The notes beneath the pieces were generated by a model, which saw nothing but the letters and a program-made list of their open reading frames with translations, was not told the origin of the DNA and searched no databases. From contig CM022669.1 of NCBI GenBank assembly GCA_012295275.1, positions 16,416,172 through 16,480,171 on the forward strand: a stretch of 64,000 nucleotides of DNA. Reading direction: 5' to 3'. Numbering within the stretch: position 1 is the first letter of the stretch; the number at the start of each line of letters is the position of its first letter. This document shows, piece after piece, positions 60,322 through 64,000 of this stretch. The translations under genes were made by a program, and so were the position numbers. The stretch comes from Chrysomallon squamiferum (Eukaryota > Mollusca > Gastropoda > Neomphalida > Peltospiridae).

Positions 60322-62426
60322 TCTGAAAAAACATACACACAGACCGAGGGAGGAAGATAGGTAGATTATACATACAGATAGACAGACACACAGAAAGTGA
60401 CAGATCAGCAGGACACGCAGATAACACATAAAGTGTCAAAAGTTCAGAAGCAGATCGGGATTCTGATTGTCTCCACTGAGATTATCACCACGTAGCCGCT
60501 GTCGGCTCGATGTGGACGTCTCTTTGTGACGGGCAGCGTCCACTCGGCAAGACGTCAACGTTTCAGAAGCCAGCACGTCACAAGACGGACGGACGGTCGG
60601 TCGTTGAAAGTCCTTGCTTTATGACCTGGCCAATCTTAAATAGGACATTATGGAACGTAATTGTTCTTGACCATTATCTGGCAGACGTGCCTCTAGGGGA
60701 AAAAGTTCCAATATCTTCATTTGTCTCATGCATTAATGTGAATCGTTAACAGTTTGAGGACGGTTCACAAACGTGATTTCGTAGATCACTGTTCAGTAAT
60801 TATATAGCACACGTACAGGAGTTTTGAAGGTTAAGTAATACTGTTATGAGAAGTCGTTGTTTTGTGTGTGACTGTCGTTGTCGTTATTGCAGCCTCGGGC
60901 AGGGAAGGCGCCAGACTATTCTGAGTGAGTCCTCGGCAAGGCCACCCACATGTACGCCCCACCCCCACCAGAAAAGATTAAATTGCCGGTTTTCATTATA
61001 TTTTTTTGGAATTATGTTTTGCAGAAAAACAAAAAAACAAAATAAAATAAAATAAAATAAAATAAATAAAGTAAAATAATGATGATGATAATAATAATAA
61101 TAATGATAAAGTTAGATTTGTTTTAAATTGCAAGAAAAAGTACTATAAGATGCCGACAGCACCATTATTACGGACACAACTTCCAGTTAATACGGCAGTA
61201 GTTCTGAAAACAAAACTCTGTGGCCAATGTCGTCACATATCGTTTGCAATGCAAAATAAAGAAACCAATCCCTTCATTAATATTAGAATGGAAATTACAG
61301 ACAAACAAAACAGTTTTTGGTTTGAGCAAAACGTTTTATGTATGTGTATATGTATGTATGTATCATGTGTGTGTGTATGTATATGATATGTGTATGTGTG
61401 TCTGTGTGTATATGTGTCTATGTATATATGTGTCTATGTATATATGTATATTGCTATATATATTGTTTGTACTAGGCGTGTTCTTTCTCCTGAGATGTAT
61501 GTCTTTTTAAAAACAAAACAAAACAATCAATAAAAACAATCCTCAGGATTATTGAGGAGAATAAATGGAATGACTTGCAGCAGGAACTGACGGAAACTAG
61601 AACCACACAAAAGTGCTCCGTCATTATTCACTTACGTCTCCCAGTTCAATACAGTCAAGCCACACACGCTCTGGGCTGACTTGTTATCACCACAGACTTG
61701 GGAATCTGAAACACTGCAACGCAGCGAAATTTTCTATCATGTCCCAGACTCCGTCGACAGACAGTGTGAAAATAATGACGACAGGAGCAGGTGAAGATTT
61801 AGCTAAGAGAAAATTGACTGCAGCTCAACATCATTGCGATATCCATTGACAACGATGTCACAGCTTTTATTATCTGCGTCCACGAATAGAACAAGAGCAG
61901 AAGAAGACATTTTTAATACAGTCGTTTTGAAAGAAAATGTCCTTAATACAATCCTTCTGCAAGAAACAACCGCTAAAACATGGCATTTCGCTTGAAAGCT
62001 TTTTCGTCCGCGGACGGTTGGATTGTCACTTAAACAAAGTGCTTTTCTGCGCGAAAGCCTCTGTTTATCTTGTTCACAATGTCGTAATGATCATTTTAAG
62101 ATCTAAATTGGCCTCAAACGTTTTGTTTGTGTCGCATGTATTTCACAGAAGTGAGCGAAGTTCAGTGTGAGTACTGGGTCATATTCGGTAAACGTTATCG
62201 TAAGTATCTGTGCGAGTACTGAAGAGTGACATCTGTTTAGAGATGCACTGAGTTAACTTCTCCGAACGCGGCTATATATGGATACAAATAAATTGAATTC
62301 GCTGTAACAGTACTTTAACTTCCTAATAAAGTTTGATGAAGTCAGGTAAGAAAGATATTTTCCGGTTAATCAAAAAATAGACTTTTGCAAGCACGATTTC
62401 CACAGATTATCTGACCGAAGCGAAAA

Positions 62427-62471
<45 letters not shown>

Positions 62472-63162
62472 AAAATTTAATAACTTAGTCAGATTTCGCC
62501 ACACTTCTCGAAATTTCGAGACTTCTGCAAACTCCAGTTCTTTCAGTCTATGGGAAGGTGCACATAACGAAGCCTTTGCAGCTAATCAGTAATGTCGTCC
62601 TGTATCCTGGCTATAGCGAGATTCCTTTCTCGTTAGATTCCGTGTACAAGCCGCAAAATACACTTTAATGGACCGTTACATTAACACATGTTGAATTTTT
62701 AAACATTTCTTTCATCTCTCCACATCAATTGGAAACCATTACTCCTCGACGATTAACTAAATTTTTAAAGATATTTTTACATTTGTTGAATATTGAATTA
62801 CATGGCATTTCTATGCTTCACTCTACCTAGATGTCACTGAGACCCAATTAAAGGATAGTTTCAATATGTTAAAATGGCAAGAACTGTCTAAAGATGACTT
62901 ACACATTCAAGTCACGCAAGAAGCAGTTGAGTAGTTCTGGCTTTCAGACAGAATCAAATGTGGATACCATAAAACGTAATTTTAAGTCTCATGACATTTA
63001 ACATGCTTCACCATACCTGAGTAAATCTTAACAATTGTAATTATAGTTGGTCGTATACTAACATACACACACACACACACATATATATACACACACAGAC
63101 ATACACAAACATATATATATATGTGTGTGTGTGCGTGTTTGTGTGTTTATATATATATATAT

Positions 63163-63210
<48 letters not shown>

Positions 63211-63449
63211 GTGTATACATAATGCAACTGTATAGCAATCTCGTGGTATCATTTTTAGAAACATGGATGCCGTATGTTGAACATGCATAATTATATCTAT
63301 ATAACTGAAATGTTTCAGAAGAAATTGTAATCTACACCTCTTTCTTCAGTTACTGTTTTTATTATTTATTTTTCTTTAACGTGTTCAGTGACAAGTTCGT
63401 CTTAGTGCTATCAAAATGCCCCCTTTACGTGGTTAACTAGAATTGATTT

Positions 63450-63485
<36 letters not shown>

Positions 63486-64000
63486 TTTTCGTGGGTTTAC
63501 TGAATACGATTATTTGCCAGATCTGTGCCAGCTATTTTCGCCATTGAACGCCTTACTTTATTCAACGAATTCGTTCACGGACATAATTACGACATCATGC
63601 CAAATTAAAAGTTCACTTGAACTGTACGTCCAGCTATTTCTCAATATATTTGATAGTGGGCCACATCTAATTGAAACTAATCCGCAAAGTCGTGTATAGA
63701 TTATTAAGAAACTGGTTCTGCAATTTGTCAGGATTTCCTCAGACCTGCCGCTGCCAATTGCCTGCAGAAAATGGCACTTGGTAATCCCCGATATTAAAGG
63801 AACGATCAAACGAAGCGATTTCTTTCAACGAATTCCATTATCGTGTAATTACGTGATTTCAGAGACTTTGTAATACCTTTGAGTTAGAACTGAAGCAAAC
63901 TTTTGTTTTCGTTTTCTTCTTTTGTTAAAAAGATTTTGAGAAAAAAAAAAAACCCCAGAAAACAGAAAAGAAAATGAATAAGCAATCTTTACCTCTAGCT
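59666..64000. other. Intergenic to window end, no gene seen
   Basis: Contains (CA)n at about 60275-60320, a CpG-richer segment at 60470-60620, AAATA repeats at about 61040-61075, TATG/TG repeats at 61337-61460, a 40-bp poly(A) at 62430-62469, a CA/TA/TG compound block at 63062-63208 and poly(A) at 63451-63481. The stretch 61540-62420 is array-free; its open frames show no recognisable domain. Confidence 0.6.
63062..63208. repeat. (CA)-(TA)-(TG)-(TA)-(CA) compound microsatellite
   Basis: Alternating CA, TA, TG, TA and CA blocks. CA blocks on one side can pair with the TG block, giving hairpin potential. Confidence 0.95.

Noticed and set aside
61613-62170. Open frames of about 78 aa in the array-free stretch
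   Set aside because: No domain, no good flanking splice sites noticed; length is expected by chance.

Overview
The window reads as nuclear DNA of an animal, most likely a lophotrochozoan and probably a mollusc. It is AT-rich, extremely dense in microsatellites and poly(A)/poly(T) tracts, and has spliced genes with GT-AG introns. There are no operons, ribosome binding sites, CRISPR arrays or prokaryotic genes. The taxon is an inference from overall texture and gene types; no species-diagnostic gene is present.

Only two protein-coding genes can be supported, both on the minus strand. (1) A three-coding-exon copper-containing amine oxidase (CDS within 1661-4616, about 807 aa) has an N-terminal membrane anchor and a complete set of topaquinone, copper and catalytic residues. 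(2) A two-coding-exon class A G-protein-coupled receptor (CDS within 16932-18501, about 345 aa) resembles neuropeptide receptors but has divergent DRY, CWxP and NPxxY motifs. Both probably have a further non-coding 5' exon, because a splice acceptor lies just upstream of each start codon. Nothing in the sequence links their functions.

Mobile DNA comprises a 679-bp Tigger/pogo-like DNA transposon with TA target-site duplication and a frameshifted transposase remnant (25364-26042), a second truncated copy of the same terminus (52544-52650), and a probable tRNA-derived SINE with a (CATA)n tail (about 30508-30711).

The rest is intergenic. Its most striking parts are a 2.66-kb GTAAA-type satellite with almost no C on the plus strand (11621-14280), a perfect 36-bp spacer-less palindrome beside an (AT)n tract (10451-10486), and a series of tandem repeats of higher complexity. 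These repeats have units of about 38 bp (19378-19660), 24/29 bp (19674-19823), 60 bp (20472-20880), 110 bp (28040-28560) and 27 bp (54501-54795). Many long (GA)n/(CT)n, (CA)n, (CATA)n and (AAT)n arrays occur throughout. Most long open frames are translations of these repeats and are not genes. From 35 kb to the end no convincing gene is visible; two weak exon candidates (51999-52186 plus strand, 47574-47678 plus strand) are reported as findings.
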